DNA from: Promicromonospora iranensis
GTDB taxonomy: Bacteria; Actinomycetota; Actinomycetes; Actinomycetales; Cellulomonadaceae
Direction: 5' to 3'
DNA length: 64,000 nucleotides
NCBI RefSeq assembly: GCF_028994805.1
Contig: NZ_JAJQQP010000007.1
Span: 17,435-81,434 of the forward strand
Below the pieces are notes generated by a model. It was not told the DNA's origin, did no database searches, and worked only from the letters and a program-made list of their open reading frames with translations. This document shows, piece by piece, positions 1 through 8,617 of the stretch. Within the stretch, counting starts at the first letter, position 1. Each line of letters starts with the position of its first letter. A program made the position numbers and the translations under genes.

Positions 1-45
1 CTTCTGATCCGTAGTCAGATGCTCTATCCGTTGAGCTACGGGCGC
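1..45 (-). tRNA. tRNA-Arg(ACG), 3' part cut by the window edge
   Basis: Read on the minus strand the segment starts with an acceptor strand GCGCCCG, a normal D-arm, and an anticodon arm whose 7-nt loop CTACGGA carries ACG. The anticodon stem pairs TCTGA with TCAGA. The variable loop, T-arm and 3' acceptor strand lie outside the window. Confidence 0.85.
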
Positions 46-258
46 TGGTCGTACCACTTCCTACCAGCCTGCCGTTCACACGGCCGACCGACGAGAACAT
101 TACCGCCTGTTCGGCGCGGGCCCAAACTCAAATCCGCGCTTCCCGAGGAGAACTCCGTCACAGCTCTCCGGAAGGCTCGAGCCACCGGGCGATCCGATGC
201 TCCGAAGCCTTCCACAGAAAAGGCCCCGGGCGTCACGCGCGGCCGGGACCTTCCTGGC

Positions 259-346
259 GGAGACGGAGGGATTTGAACCCTCGAACGGGTTGCCCCGTTA
301 CCACCTTAGCAGGGTGGCGCACTAGACCTGACTATGCGACGTCTCC
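259..346 (-). tRNA. tRNA-Ser(GCU)
   Basis: This is an 88-nt class II tRNA. Acceptor strands GGAGACG and CGTCTCC pair, the anticodon stem CCACC/GGTGG encloses loop CTGCTAA with anticodon GCT, and a long variable arm typical of tRNA-Ser separates it from a T-arm with GGTTCAAATCC. No CCA is encoded. It lies between the partial tRNA-Arg and the GMC oxidoreductase gene. Confidence 0.95.
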
Positions 347-585
347 TCGCGACGGCCCTTGCAGAGGCAGGGGTTTTGCCGCGCGGCCCAGGGTACCTGC
401 CGTACGGCGGGCTGAGCAAAGTGGAGGGCCTCTCGACGCCCGAACCCCGCCCGCATCGCCGTCATCCCGCCAATTTTTTCATGTGCGGACACCGCCGACC
501 AGGGTCGGCGGAGCACCCCCGCTCCCGCCGGACAGCATCGGCAGGCGTATTTCACCCAGCGTCAATAGCGGGTACATTCGCGGTC

Positions 586-2298
586 ATGGACTACGACGTC
601 TTGGTGATCGGGTCGGGCTTCGGCGGCAGCGTTGCCGCCCTCCGCCTCACCGAAAAGGGCTACCGGGTCGGTGTGCTCGAGGCGGGGCGCAGGTTCGAGG
701 ACCACGAGTTCGCCAAGAACTCCTGGCACCTCAAGCAGTTCCTCTGGGCGCCCGCGCTCGGCTGCTACGGGATCCAGCGCGTGCGACTGCTGCGCAACGT
801 GCTGTGCCTGACGGGCGCGGGCGTGGGCGGCGGGTCCCTGGTCTACGCCAACACCCTCTACCGGCCGCTCGACCCGTTCTACGCGGACCCTGCCTGGTCC
901 CACATCACCGACTGGAAGACCGAGCTCGCCCCGTACTACGACCAGGCGGAGCGCATGCTCGGCGTCGTCCAGTACCACGGCCGGTCACCCGCCGACGAGA
1001 TCATCCGGGGTGTCGCCGAGGACATGGGCGTCGGGCACACGTTCCGCCCCACCCGCGTGGGCGTGTACTTCGGGCCCGGTGGCGCCGACGCGCCGTCCCC
1101 TGGGCAGTGCGCCGCCGACCCTTTCTTCGGTGGCGTGGGCCCCGAGCGCACCGGCTGCACCGAGTGCGGCGAGTGCATGACGGGCTGCCGGCACGGCGCC
1201 AAGAACACCCTGGTGAAGAACTACCTCTACCTCGCCGAGCAGGCCGGCGCCCAGGTGCACCCGCTGACCACCGCGGGCGTCGTGCGCCCCCTGCCCGACG
1301 GCGGCTACGAGGTCCGGACACACCGCACCGGCAAGAAGTGGGCGGGCAAACGGACGTTCACCGCGCGGCAGGTGGTGTTCGGAGCCGGCACTCTCGGCAC
1401 GCAACGCCTCCTGCACGCCATGAAGGACACCGGCACGTTGCCGCGGCTGTCGAGGCGGCTCGGGCACCTCACCCGTACCAACTCCGAGGCGCTGCTCGGC
1501 GCGATGACCCACAAGGTCGGCACGACGGACTACTCGCGCGGCGTCGCCATCACCTCGTCGTTCTACCCGAGCGAGAGCACCCACATCGAGCCGGTGCGCT
1601 ACGGCCACGGCTCGAACGTCATGGCCGCGCTCCAGCACATCCTCGTCGACGGCGGACCGTTCCGGTTTGTCCGGTGGTTCGGCGAGATGGGCAAGAACCT
1701 CAAGTGGCTTCCCGTGCTGCTCGACTGGCGTCGCTGGTCGGAGCGGACAGTCATCGCCCTGGTCATGCAGGCGCAGGACAACTCGTTGACCACGGTCACC
1801 AGGCGCGCGCTCTTCGGCCGGTTCATGACGTCCAGGCAGGGCACCGGCGCCCCCAACCCGAGCTGGATACCCGAGGGCCACGAGGCGGTTCGCCGCATCG
1901 CCGCCACGATGGGCGACGACGGTGTCGACGGCATCGCCGGGGGCACCATCGGCGACCCGTTCAACATCCCGCTGACCGCACACATCCTCGGCGGGTGCGC
2001 CATCGGGTCCGACGCCGAGAGCGGCGTCGTGGACCCGTACCTGCGGGTGTTCGGCCACGAGGGTCTGCACGTCATGGACGGCTCGGCGGTGACCGCGAAC
2101 CTCGGGGTGAACCCGTCGCTCACCATCACCGCGCAGGCGGAGCGCGCCTGCGCGCTGTGGCCCAACGCCGGCGAGCCGGACGCCCGTCCGGCCCTGGGGT
2201 CGACGTACACCCCCGTGCAGCCCGTGCGCCCGGTCGCACCCGTGGTGCCAGAGGCCGCGCCGGCCGCGCTGCGGCTGCCCATCGTGGGCATCACCTGA
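586..2298 (+). CDS. GMC-family FAD-dependent oxidoreductase, cholesterol-oxidase-like
   Basis: The 570-residue product begins with a dinucleotide-binding motif (VIGSGFGGSVAALRL, residues 6-20) and ends in a GMC C-terminal domain with GGCAIG and a conserved HVMDGSAVTANLG-type stretch, so it should bind FAD and oxidise an alcohol, possibly a sterol. It most resembles the ChoD group of actinobacteria. Around residue 190 it carries four cysteines in the spacing CTECGECMTGC (C-x2-C-x2-C-x3-C), like a ferredoxin cluster motif. No signal peptide is seen, so it is probably cytoplasmic. The ATG at 586 was chosen because it starts directly at the FAD fold; no clear ribosome binding site precedes it. 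It is followed by a strong hairpin terminator. The substrate is not known. Confidence 0.85.
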   Translation: MDYDVLVIGSGFGGSVAALRLTEKGYRVGVLEAGRRFEDHEFAKNSWHLKQFLWAPALGCYGIQRVRLLRNVLCLTGAGVGGGSLVYANTLYRPLDPFYADPAWSHITDWKTELAPYYDQAERMLGVVQYHGRSPADEIIRGVAEDMGVGHTFRPTRVGVYFGPGGADAPSPGQCAADPFFGGVGPERTGCTECGECMTGCRHGAKNTLVKNYLYLAEQAGAQVHPLTTAGVVRPLPDGGYEVRTHRTGKKWAGKRTFTARQVVFGAGTLGTQRLLHAMKDTGTLPRLSRRLGHLTRTNSEALLGAMTHKVGTTDYSRGVAITSSFYPSESTHIEPVRYGHGSNVMAALQHILVDGGPFRFVRWFGEMGKNLKWLPVLLDWRRWSERTVIALVMQAQDNSLTTVTRRALFGRFMTSRQGTGAPNPSWIPEGHEAVRRIAATMGDDGVDGIAGGTIGDPFNIPLTAHILGGCAIGSDAESGVVDPYLRVFGHEGLHVMDGSAVTANLGVNPSLTITAQAERACALWPNAGEPDARPALGSTYTPVQPVRPVAPVVPEAAPAALRLPIVGIT

Positions 2299-2318
2299 CC
2301 GCCGTCAGCAGTGCGGGA

Positions 2319-2361
2319 ACGGCAACGGCTGGAATCCGATCCGGATTCCAGCCGTTGCCGT
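2319..2361. terminator. Perfect 20-bp hairpin after the GMC oxidoreductase
   Basis: Arms 2319-2338 and 2342-2361 are exact inverted repeats with a 3-nt loop. It lies 20 nt after the stop codon and before the convergent tRNA-Ser, so it can end transcription from either side. Only a short T-containing tail (TCTTC) follows. Confidence 0.85.
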
Positions 2362-2374
2362 CTTCACCACGAGC

Positions 2375-2458
2375 GGAGGGCGAGGGATTCGAACCCCCGG
2401 TGCGTTGCCGCACAACGGTTTTCAAGACCGTCACATTAGGCCGCTCTGTCAGCCCTCC
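2375..2458 (-). tRNA. tRNA-Ser(UGA)
   Basis: On the minus strand, acceptor strands GGAGGGC and GCCCTCC pair. The anticodon stem ACGGT/ACCGT encloses loop CTTGAAA, giving anticodon TGA. A long variable arm and a T-arm with GGTTCGAATCC confirm a serine tRNA. The gene is 84 nt and does not encode CCA. Confidence 0.95.
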
Positions 2459-2583
2459 TCGTGCGCCGCGACGCACAGTGCACCAGGCACGGTGACGCGG
2501 CCACACAGTCTAACGCCTGCCGGAACAGCGACGGCGGGCCGCCCCCAGGGTGGCCCGCCGTCCGCGGAATGCTGCAGAGTGAC

Positions 2584-3414
2584 TCAGCCCTGCGCCTGTG
2601 CGCCGGAGCGGAGCTGACGCATCGCGAGCTGAACCAGCGCGATCAGCGTCTGCTTGGTCGCCGCACGGGACCGTGCGTCCGTGTAGAGCATCGGGACGTG
2701 CGAGGGGATCTGCAGTGCTTCGCGCACGTCCTCGAGGCGGTGCTTGGCCACGCCGTCGAAGCAGTTGACGCCCACGACGAACGGGATGTTGCGCGACTCG
2801 AAGTAGTCGATCGCCGGGAAGCACTGCTCCAGGCGGTCGGTGTCGACCAGGACGACGGCGCCGATCGCGCCGCGCACCAGGTCGTCCCACATGAAGAGGA
2901 AGCGGTCCTGGCCCGGGGTGCCGAACAGGTACAGCCAGAGGTTGCCCGGGAGCTCGACACGGCCGAAGTCCATGGCCACCGTGGTGGTGGTCTTGCGGTC
3001 CGTGACGCCACCGGCGTCATCGACGCCGACCGAGTGCTCGGTCATGGCCGCCTCGGTGTTCAGCGGCTCGACGTCGGAGATCGACCCGATGAACGTCGTC
3101 TTGCCGACCGCGAAGCCACCGGCGACGACGATCTTGACGACCGTGGGCGCGGTGCGCTCGGCTGCGGGCTGAGAACCAGGAGCAGCCTGTGCGCCGGCGT
3201 TGCCGGTCGGAGCCTGCTGCATCACCGGCGGTGCGGGCTGTGCCTGCGCCGGACGGGACGCCTGTGCGGTAGGCGCCGGAGCACCGCCGCCGCCACCCAG
3301 CACGCTCTGGCGCGCAGGCGTGCTCGAGGAAGCGGTCGCGGTGCCGGCGTTACCCGACACCGGGGCCCAGTTGGGACCGCTGCGGGCCCCGCCGTCAGAG
3401 GGCGGAAATGCCAT
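2584..3414 (-). CDS. cvnD: Conservon GTPase-like ATP/GTP-binding protein (CvnD type)
   Basis: The 276-residue protein has a disordered Gly/Ala/Pro/Gln-rich N-terminal third, then a small Ras-like G domain: P-loop GGFAVGKTT (about residue 98), switch-region DFGR, GTPGQDRF in place of DTAGQE, and an NCFD specificity-like motif. In known conservons this protein works downstream of an orphan kinase with roadblock and DUF742 partners at the membrane. It is the last gene of the four-gene minus-strand operon and its start overlaps the end of cvnC by 20 nt, indicating translational coupling. No cytochrome P450 gene (cvnE/F) follows. Confidence 0.9.
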   Translation of the reverse strand: MAFPPSDGGARSGPNWAPVSGNAGTATASSSTPARQSVLGGGGGAPAPTAQASRPAQAQPAPPVMQQAPTGNAGAQAAPGSQPAAERTAPTVVKIVVAGGFAVGKTTFIGSISDVEPLNTEAAMTEHSVGVDDAGGVTDRKTTTTVAMDFGRVELPGNLWLYLFGTPGQDRFLFMWDDLVRGAIGAVVLVDTDRLEQCFPAIDYFESRNIPFVVGVNCFDGVAKHRLEDVREALQIPSHVPMLYTDARSRAATKQTLIALVQLAMRQLRSGAQAQG

Positions 3415-3805
3415 TCAGAACACTCTCCAAGACGCTCAGCGACAGGCCCGAGTTCGAGCTGCCGTGGCCTGTGTGGACGTTAACCGGTGTCGAGGTGTGC
3501 ACAGTCACGTGCCCTTCCTCCTGCATGTCCGCCACAAGAATCCGGACGACACCCAGGGGCAGCCGCAGAAGGGCCGAGAGCTCGGCGATCGACACGTACG
3601 TGTGTGCGGCGTGCTGGAGGATCGCGCGCTTCTCGGGGGGCAACCCGAAGCTGCTGACCGCGCCGGGCAGAACCTCTACGAGGGCCTCGAGCGGCAGGTC
3701 GGACAGCTCCGACCGCACCCGGCCTCCGGTGACCGCGTAGGGGCGCACGGTAGACGTCTCACGGACGTCCCCCTGCCCCTGGGAACCGTAAGGTGCGTAC
3801 GTCAT
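3395..3805 (-). CDS. cvnC: Conservon DUF742 protein (CvnC type)
   Basis: This 136-residue protein carries the DUF742 hallmark RPYAVTGGR near residue 22, followed by a winged-helix-like region (PEKRAILQHA, VSIAELSALLRLPLGVVRILVADM) that is typical of CvnC. The family's proposed role is to link the sensor complex to the GTPase. The ATG at 3805 was preferred over an upstream in-frame start at 3865, because 3805 lies 11 nt after the cvnB stop and is preceded by GAGGAC, whereas 3865 would overlap cvnB by 50 nt. The gene overlaps cvnD at its 3' end. Confidence 0.88.
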   Translation of the reverse strand: MTYAPYGSQGQGDVRETSTVRPYAVTGGRVRSELSDLPLEALVEVLPGAVSSFGLPPEKRAILQHAAHTYVSIAELSALLRLPLGVVRILVADMQEEGHVTVHTSTPVNVHTGHGSSNSGLSLSVLESVLNGISAL

Positions 3806-3815
3806 GGTCGAGTCC

Positions 3816-4265
3816 TCATCCCACGCTGGCGGCTCGGGTCTGCCCGTCGACCGGGAGGCTGCCACGCATCTCCGAGATCAGCTGCGGCGTGAGCGTGGCC
3901 TCGGTGCGCGACACCAGGAGAGCCATCTCGTAACCGATAAGACCGATGTCGCACGTAGCTTCCGCCACCACGCCGAGCACAGACCCGTTCGAGACATTCA
4001 TCAGGAAAAGGAAGCCGTTGTCCATCTCGATGATTGCCTGACGGACATTACCGCCGTTGAGCTGCCGAGAAGCTCCACGCGTAAGGCTTGACATACCCGA
4101 AACGATTGCCGCGAGCTGGTCACCGCTGGTGCGGTCCAGCTGGTCGGACATCGCCATGAGCAGGCCGTCCGCCGACACGACGAGCGTGTGCCGGCTGCCG
4201 GGAACGGTACGCACGAAGTTGTCGAGCAGCCACCCGAAATTCGTTGCTTCGGTGCTGAGGGTCAC
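3816..4265 (-). CDS. cvnB: Conservon roadblock/LC7 protein (CvnB type)
   Basis: The 149-residue product is a single roadblock/LC7 domain (LLDNFVRTVPGSRHTLVVSADG at the N-terminus, then VRQAIIEMDNGFLFLMNVSNGSVL), a dimeric scaffold that regulates small GTPases such as CvnD. It starts with GTG behind a strong ribosome binding site (AGGAGGAAC, 6-nt spacing). It lies 38 nt after the kinase gene and 10 nt before cvnC, consistent with one operon. Confidence 0.9.
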   Translation of the reverse strand: MTLSTEATNFGWLLDNFVRTVPGSRHTLVVSADGLLMAMSDQLDRTSGDQLAAIVSGMSSLTRGASRQLNGGNVRQAIIEMDNGFLFLMNVSNGSVLGVVAEATCDIGLIGYEMALLVSRTEATLTPQLISEMRGSLPVDGQTRAASVG

Positions 4266-4303
4266 TCTCTGTTCCTCCTAGTCAGAATCCACAGACGCGC
4301 TTG

Positions 4304-7300
4304 TCACCGCGACTGCGGCGCTGAGTCAGGGACATGATTCACGGTCGAGGGTGCCCACGTCGAGTCCCCATCGGCCTTCCTGCCGTTCTCGTTCTCCGAT
4401 CCACCCTCGTCCACGGATTCCGACCGGCCACGGGCGGTGGCCGACTGGAATGCCGAGAGCCGTGAGCGGAGCTGCTCGGGATCACGGTCAATGCGAGCTG
4501 AGAGACGCTCGACGGTGGGATCCGCCCCGGTGCCGGAGGCACCGCGCGTGCGGCGGGTCAGACCGCCTCCCACAACCTCGGTGTTGACGGCCGCCGGACG
4601 ATACGAGTCGTTCTCTTTCGCATCATCTTCCTGAAAAGCCCCTCGGCGAAGGAGGCTCGTCATCTCCTCGTAGAGAACCGCCGAAGCGGTCCACTCCGAT
4701 CGAGCCTCCACCGAGTCCCGCACGTACTCCGGGTCGAGCGGGTCCTTGCCGTCGCCGTCCGTGCCTGCGGCCCGCTTGGCGAGCGGCGCCGGCGAACCGT
4801 ACGTCGGGTCGTACACAGCACCGGTCGGGTACGGCTCGCTGAACTCACGAGCGGGCGCCTCGAAGGACTGCTGCGCGGTCGCCATCGGCACGGCCTGGGT
4901 GGCCGGCGCCGACGCGAACGAGGTGGGCGCCTGCTCGGGAGCCGACGCCGGGGCGGACGCAGCAGCGGCACGCGGCGCTGCGTCGACGAACGGGTTGTTG
5001 CCCTGGGCCGGGGCCTGAGCGGCCGTCTGTGCCTGCGTGGGCACGGGGACCGTGCCACCCGCCGGTGCGCTCGGCACCGCCGGCACGGCCGACGTCAGCG
5101 ACTCCTGGACGGCCCGCTGGTAGCCCTCCTGGAAGCCCCGCTGGTAGGTCGGGTCTGCCGCGGGCCGCTGCTCCTGCTCCGGAGCCGCGCTCGGGAAGGT
5201 CCCGGTCATCGGGCCGGCCGGCTGCGGGGCCGGGGAGCTCTGCGGTGCCTTCGGCGCCTGGAAGTCCTGCGGCACGCGCGGTGCCGGGAAGTCCTGCGGG
5301 ACACGCGGTGCCGGGAAGTCCTGCGGCGGGCCGCTCGGCGCCGAGAAGTTCGGCGCCTGGAAGCTCTGCGTCTCCACGTTCGGAGCACCGAACGGCACAC
5401 CGCCGGCGGGGCCGCTCACGGTCTGGATCGGGCGCGACGCGGGACGCTCCTGCGGCTGGTAGGCGCGCAGCTCGCCGGTGGCGGGCTGGCCCGGCCGGCG
5501 ACCGAACAGGCCACGCTTCTGCTGCGCCGGCTTGGCGCCCTGCTGGGTGCCCGACCCGGTCGAGCGACGGCTCGGAAGATCCGCCATGAGCTCTTCGAAC
5601 GCGGGCAGTGCCTCGAACGACGAGTCCGGACCCTGCGGTGCGTCTGCCCCGAAGCCCTGCGACTGCTCGTCGTCGCCCTGGTAGGGGTCGCCGTAGCCCC
5701 GTGACGGCTCGTCGTCGCCCTGGTACGGGCCGCCGAAGGCCCGGGCCGGTGCCTGTGCGGGAGGCGTCTGAGCGCCGCCACCGGCCGGGAACCGCATGAC
5801 GTCGGTGTCCGACATCCCGGGCAGCGCGGCCGGGTCCTGCGTCACCGGGTCGAGCTGCAGCGACTGGGTACCGCCGCCGTCGACCGGATCGATGGTGCTC
5901 AGGGAGCGGAAGCTCGAGAAGAGAGCGCTGCGCTGGTCCACGTCCACCGCTGCCGGCGTCGTGTCCTCGAAGACCGGCGCGACCGGCTCCTCCGGCTGCG
6001 GTGCACGCTGGCGGCTCGGGAGCGAGCTGCCCTCGGACACGTTCGACGGCGGTGCCCACGCGTTGTCGTCGCCCTGGTACTCCTGCGGAAGCGACGGCGT
6101 CTGGATCTCCGGCAGGACGATCGAACCCGTGGGCGTCGTCTCGGCCATCGGCTGCGCGGCCGTCGAGCTGCGGCGTCGAGCCAGGCCGAGCGCCGTCGTA
6201 CCGTCCGTCAGGGCGTTGATGTCGACCTTCTGCGCGACCGGGGCCGGCTGCGCCGCGAAGGCCGCGGCGGCGATCTGCGACGTGCCGGTCGGGACCGGCA
6301 TGCCACCCTGCTGCGGGACGGAGGTGGTGGCCGGCGACGCCGCCGTTATGGCGGGCGAGCCGAAGCCGTTGGTGGGCGCACCCGCGCCGCGCATGGCACC
6401 GGTACCCGGACCGGTGGCCAGGCCACCGTTGAACTGCGAGGCGGCCGCCTGCGTGTTCGCCTCCAGCGGGTCCGTGGGCATCGGCAGCGGCATGGCGTTG
6501 TCCGGCATGAACAGCACCGCGGGGAAGCGGACGGTCACCTCGGTACCGGTGCCGCCCTCACCCACGCCGAACTCGACCTGGGCGCCGAGGCGGTCGGACA
6601 GACGACCGACCACGTAGAGGCCGAGGCGCTGGGCACCGACGGCGTCCGACGCGGCGTGGCTGAGCACCTTGCGGTTCGCCTCGGCCACCTCGTCGGGGTT
6701 CATGCCCAGGCCGTGGTCGCGGACGACGACGGTGACGAACTGCTCGTCACGGGCCGTGGTCACCTCGACCGGCGTGTGCGGCTCGGAGAACATCGTCGCG
6801 TTCTCGAGGAGCTCGGCCAGCAGGTGCGCCGCGTTCAGCGCGTTGTGGCCCAGCATCATCGGGTCGACCACGAGGTTCAGGCGCACCCGGTCGTACAGCT
6901 CGATCTCGGAGGACGCCGTACGGATGACGTCGGAGACCGGCATCGGCTGGCGGACACGGCGACCGGAGTCGATGCCCGCGAGCACCAGGAGGGACTCGGC
7001 GTTGCGGCGCATCCGGGTCGCGAGGTGGTCGAGGCGGAACAGGTTCGACAGCGTCGACGGGTCTTCCTCGGAACGCTCGAGGTCGTCGAGGAAGGCGAGC
7101 TGCCGGTTGAGCAGCACCTGGTCACGCCGGGCCACGTTGACGAACATCTCCGCGATGGAGCCACGAAGGGCTGCCTGTTCGCGGGCGACGTCGATGGTCG
7201 TTCTGTTGACGTCGTTGAAGGCGGCCGCCAGCTGGCCGATCTCGTCCGACGACTCGACGGAGATCGGGTCGAGGTCGATGCTCGGGCCCTGCCCGGGGAC

Positions 7301-8476
7301 CGACACCTGCTCGACCAGGGTGGGGAGGCGGTCACGGACCACGCCGGCGGCCTGGGTCAGGCGGCGCAGCGGGGAGACCAGGCGGCGGGCGATGACGAGC
7401 GCCGTGATGATCGAGAAGCCGAGGGCCGCGATCGCGATGCCACCGGTGAGGTAGGCGCGGTTCGCGGCGACGTCGGCCTGCTCCTGCGCGAAGGCCGCGG
7501 CGTCCTCGCGGACCGCGTCACGGACGATGCGCCCCTCCTCGACCCACTTGGTCGACTCGTTCGCGAACGCCTCGATCTGGGCCGGCTGGATCGAGGCGAG
7601 ATCGCCGCGCGCCACGTAGCCGCGGACGGTGCCGTAGACGCCGTCCATGACCGGGGCCTGGTAGTCACCGGGGATGCGGTCGTAGAGGTCCTGCGTCTCG
7701 TTCCACTGGCGGTCACCCAGGTTCACCAGGTCCGCCGCGCGCAGCGCCATGGTCCGAGAAGCCGCCTCGCCCTGCTCGTGCTGCGTGAAGATGCCGAGCG
7801 CCAGGGAGACGACCGGGCGCTCGTAGGTGTTCGTCAGCATGAGCTGGTCCATCGAGTGGTACGCCTCGAGACGGGTACCCAGCTCGCGGTCCTCGGACGT
7901 GTCCGCGATGGCGTCCATCACCTCGAGGGCACCGTCGATGTACCCGCCGTAGGCCCTGGTCGCCCTCTGCTCCGTGAGGCGCCCGGCAGCGACCTGCTCC
8001 TGCACGTCGGTGATGGCTGCGCGGTCCTCGATGGTCTGCGCGACGGCGTTCTTGACACGCTGGTCCAGCATCGAGATGTCGATGTCGAGCAGCGCCTCGT
8101 CGCGCTCGTCGAGTGCCTTGATCGTCTGCGCCTGGGCCGCCGGGGCCGCCCACTTCGGGGTGCCGTCCTCGTTGGTCGCCTGGGTGACGCCGTCCTCCTC
8201 CATCTCCGGCATCCCCTGCAGCAGCGCGACACGGGCCTGGTCTCCGGAAGGACCGTCGTCGACCATCGCCACGATGTTGTATGCCCGTTCCTGCGCGAAC
8301 GTCGTTCCTGCCACGTCCTGGTACTTCAGCGCGGCGACGAGATCACTCGTCTGCTGCGCGCGCATCGCGTCGACCACAGACAGGCCGATGATGTACGCCG
8401 CTGCGATGACCAGGACGATGGCAGGCGTGACCAGGGTCGCAAGAACTTTCCCGCGCACTCCCAACCTGCGGAACAT
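4304..8476 (-). CDS. cvnA: Giant orphan sensor kinase of the conservon (CvnA type) with NIT-like sensor and long disordered tail
   Basis: At 1390 residues this is longer than typical CvnA proteins. Order: transmembrane helix (about 12-34), extracellular all-helical nitrate/nitrite-sensing-like (NIT) domain to about 335, second transmembrane helix (about 340-362), HAMP linker, a dimerisation helix region with LDHLATRMRRNAE around residue 490, and an HATPase_c domain with N-box LLENATMFS and G-box DHGLGMN (about 555-655). The remaining 730 residues are Pro/Gln/Ala-rich and probably disordered, with short internal repeats. No response regulator is nearby, as expected for conservons, which signal through B, C and D. 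Start: ATG with GGAGAGAGGT 5 nt upstream. The ligand is unknown. Confidence 0.9.
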   Translation of the reverse strand: MFRRLGVRGKVLATLVTPAIVLVIAAAYIIGLSVVDAMRAQQTSDLVAALKYQDVAGTTFAQERAYNIVAMVDDGPSGDQARVALLQGMPEMEEDGVTQATNEDGTPKWAAPAAQAQTIKALDERDEALLDIDISMLDQRVKNAVAQTIEDRAAITDVQEQVAAGRLTEQRATRAYGGYIDGALEVMDAIADTSEDRELGTRLEAYHSMDQLMLTNTYERPVVSLALGIFTQHEQGEAASRTMALRAADLVNLGDRQWNETQDLYDRIPGDYQAPVMDGVYGTVRGYVARGDLASIQPAQIEAFANESTKWVEEGRIVRDAVREDAAAFAQEQADVAANRAYLTGGIAIAALGFSIITALVIARRLVSPLRRLTQAAGVVRDRLPTLVEQVSVPGQGPSIDLDPISVESSDEIGQLAAAFNDVNRTTIDVAREQAALRGSIAEMFVNVARRDQVLLNRQLAFLDDLERSEEDPSTLSNLFRLDHLATRMRRNAESLLVLAGIDSGRRVRQPMPVSDVIRTASSEIELYDRVRLNLVVDPMMLGHNALNAAHLLAELLENATMFSEPHTPVEVTTARDEQFVTVVVRDHGLGMNPDEVAEANRKVLSHAASDAVGAQRLGLYVVGRLSDRLGAQVEFGVGEGGTGTEVTVRFPAVLFMPDNAMPLPMPTDPLEANTQAAASQFNGGLATGPGTGAMRGAGAPTNGFGSPAITAASPATTSVPQQGGMPVPTGTSQIAAAAFAAQPAPVAQKVDINALTDGTTALGLARRRSSTAAQPMAETTPTGSIVLPEIQTPSLPQEYQGDDNAWAPPSNVSEGSSLPSRQRAPQPEEPVAPVFEDTTPAAVDVDQRSALFSSFRSLSTIDPVDGGGTQSLQLDPVTQDPAALPGMSDTDVMRFPAGGGAQTPPAQAPARAFGGPYQGDDEPSRGYGDPYQGDDEQSQGFGADAPQGPDSSFEALPAFEELMADLPSRRSTGSGTQQGAKPAQQKRGLFGRRPGQPATGELRAYQPQERPASRPIQTVSGPAGGVPFGAPNVETQSFQAPNFSAPSGPPQDFPAPRVPQDFPAPRVPQDFQAPKAPQSSPAPQPAGPMTGTFPSAAPEQEQRPAADPTYQRGFQEGYQRAVQESLTSAVPAVPSAPAGGTVPVPTQAQTAAQAPAQGNNPFVDAAPRAAAASAPASAPEQAPTSFASAPATQAVPMATAQQSFEAPAREFSEPYPTGAVYDPTYGSPAPLAKRAAGTDGDGKDPLDPEYVRDSVEARSEWTASAVLYEEMTSLLRRGAFQEDDAKENDSYRPAAVNTEVVGGGLTRRTRGASGTGADPTVERLSARIDRDPEQLRSRLSAFQSATARGRSESVDEGGSENENGRKADGDSTWAPSTVNHVPDSAPQSR
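5261..5326 (-). repeat. 27-bp in-frame tandem repeat in the kinase tail
   Basis: Units at 5261-5287 and 5288-5314 differ at few bases, with a partial third unit to 5326. They encode repeats of QDFPAPRVP. A second short repeat, around PYQGDDE, lies near 5665-5735. Both are in the disordered C-terminal tail of the conservon kinase. Confidence 0.85.
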
Positions 8477-8603
8477 GCGTACCTCTCTCCATCACTGATC
8501 CGGAAGGGGGTGGCGTGCGTGTGCCCGCCGAGCATCCCTCGGTGCTGCGTACAAGTTACCGGCACCTGGATTCCGCTGACGACCAACGTGGGCCGTACGG
8601 AAG

Positions 8604-8609
8604 TAGGCT
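8604..8609 (+). promoter_or_regulatory. -10-like element of a leaderless promoter for the quinone oxidoreductase
   Basis: TAGGCT ends 8 nt before the GTG start at 8618 and no Shine-Dalgarno sequence lies between them. The same TAGGCT-N6-8-start arrangement precedes 15787 (minus), 32263 (minus) and 55747 (plus). Confidence 0.5.
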
Positions 8610-8617
8610 TGATCGAT

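Noticed and set aside
6656..8617. Very long open frame on the plus strand upstream of and in frame with the quinone oxidoreductase
   Set aside because: It is the antisense of the kinase gene, with the composition of a shadow frame (Arg/Asp/His/Val-rich). The real gene starts at 8618.
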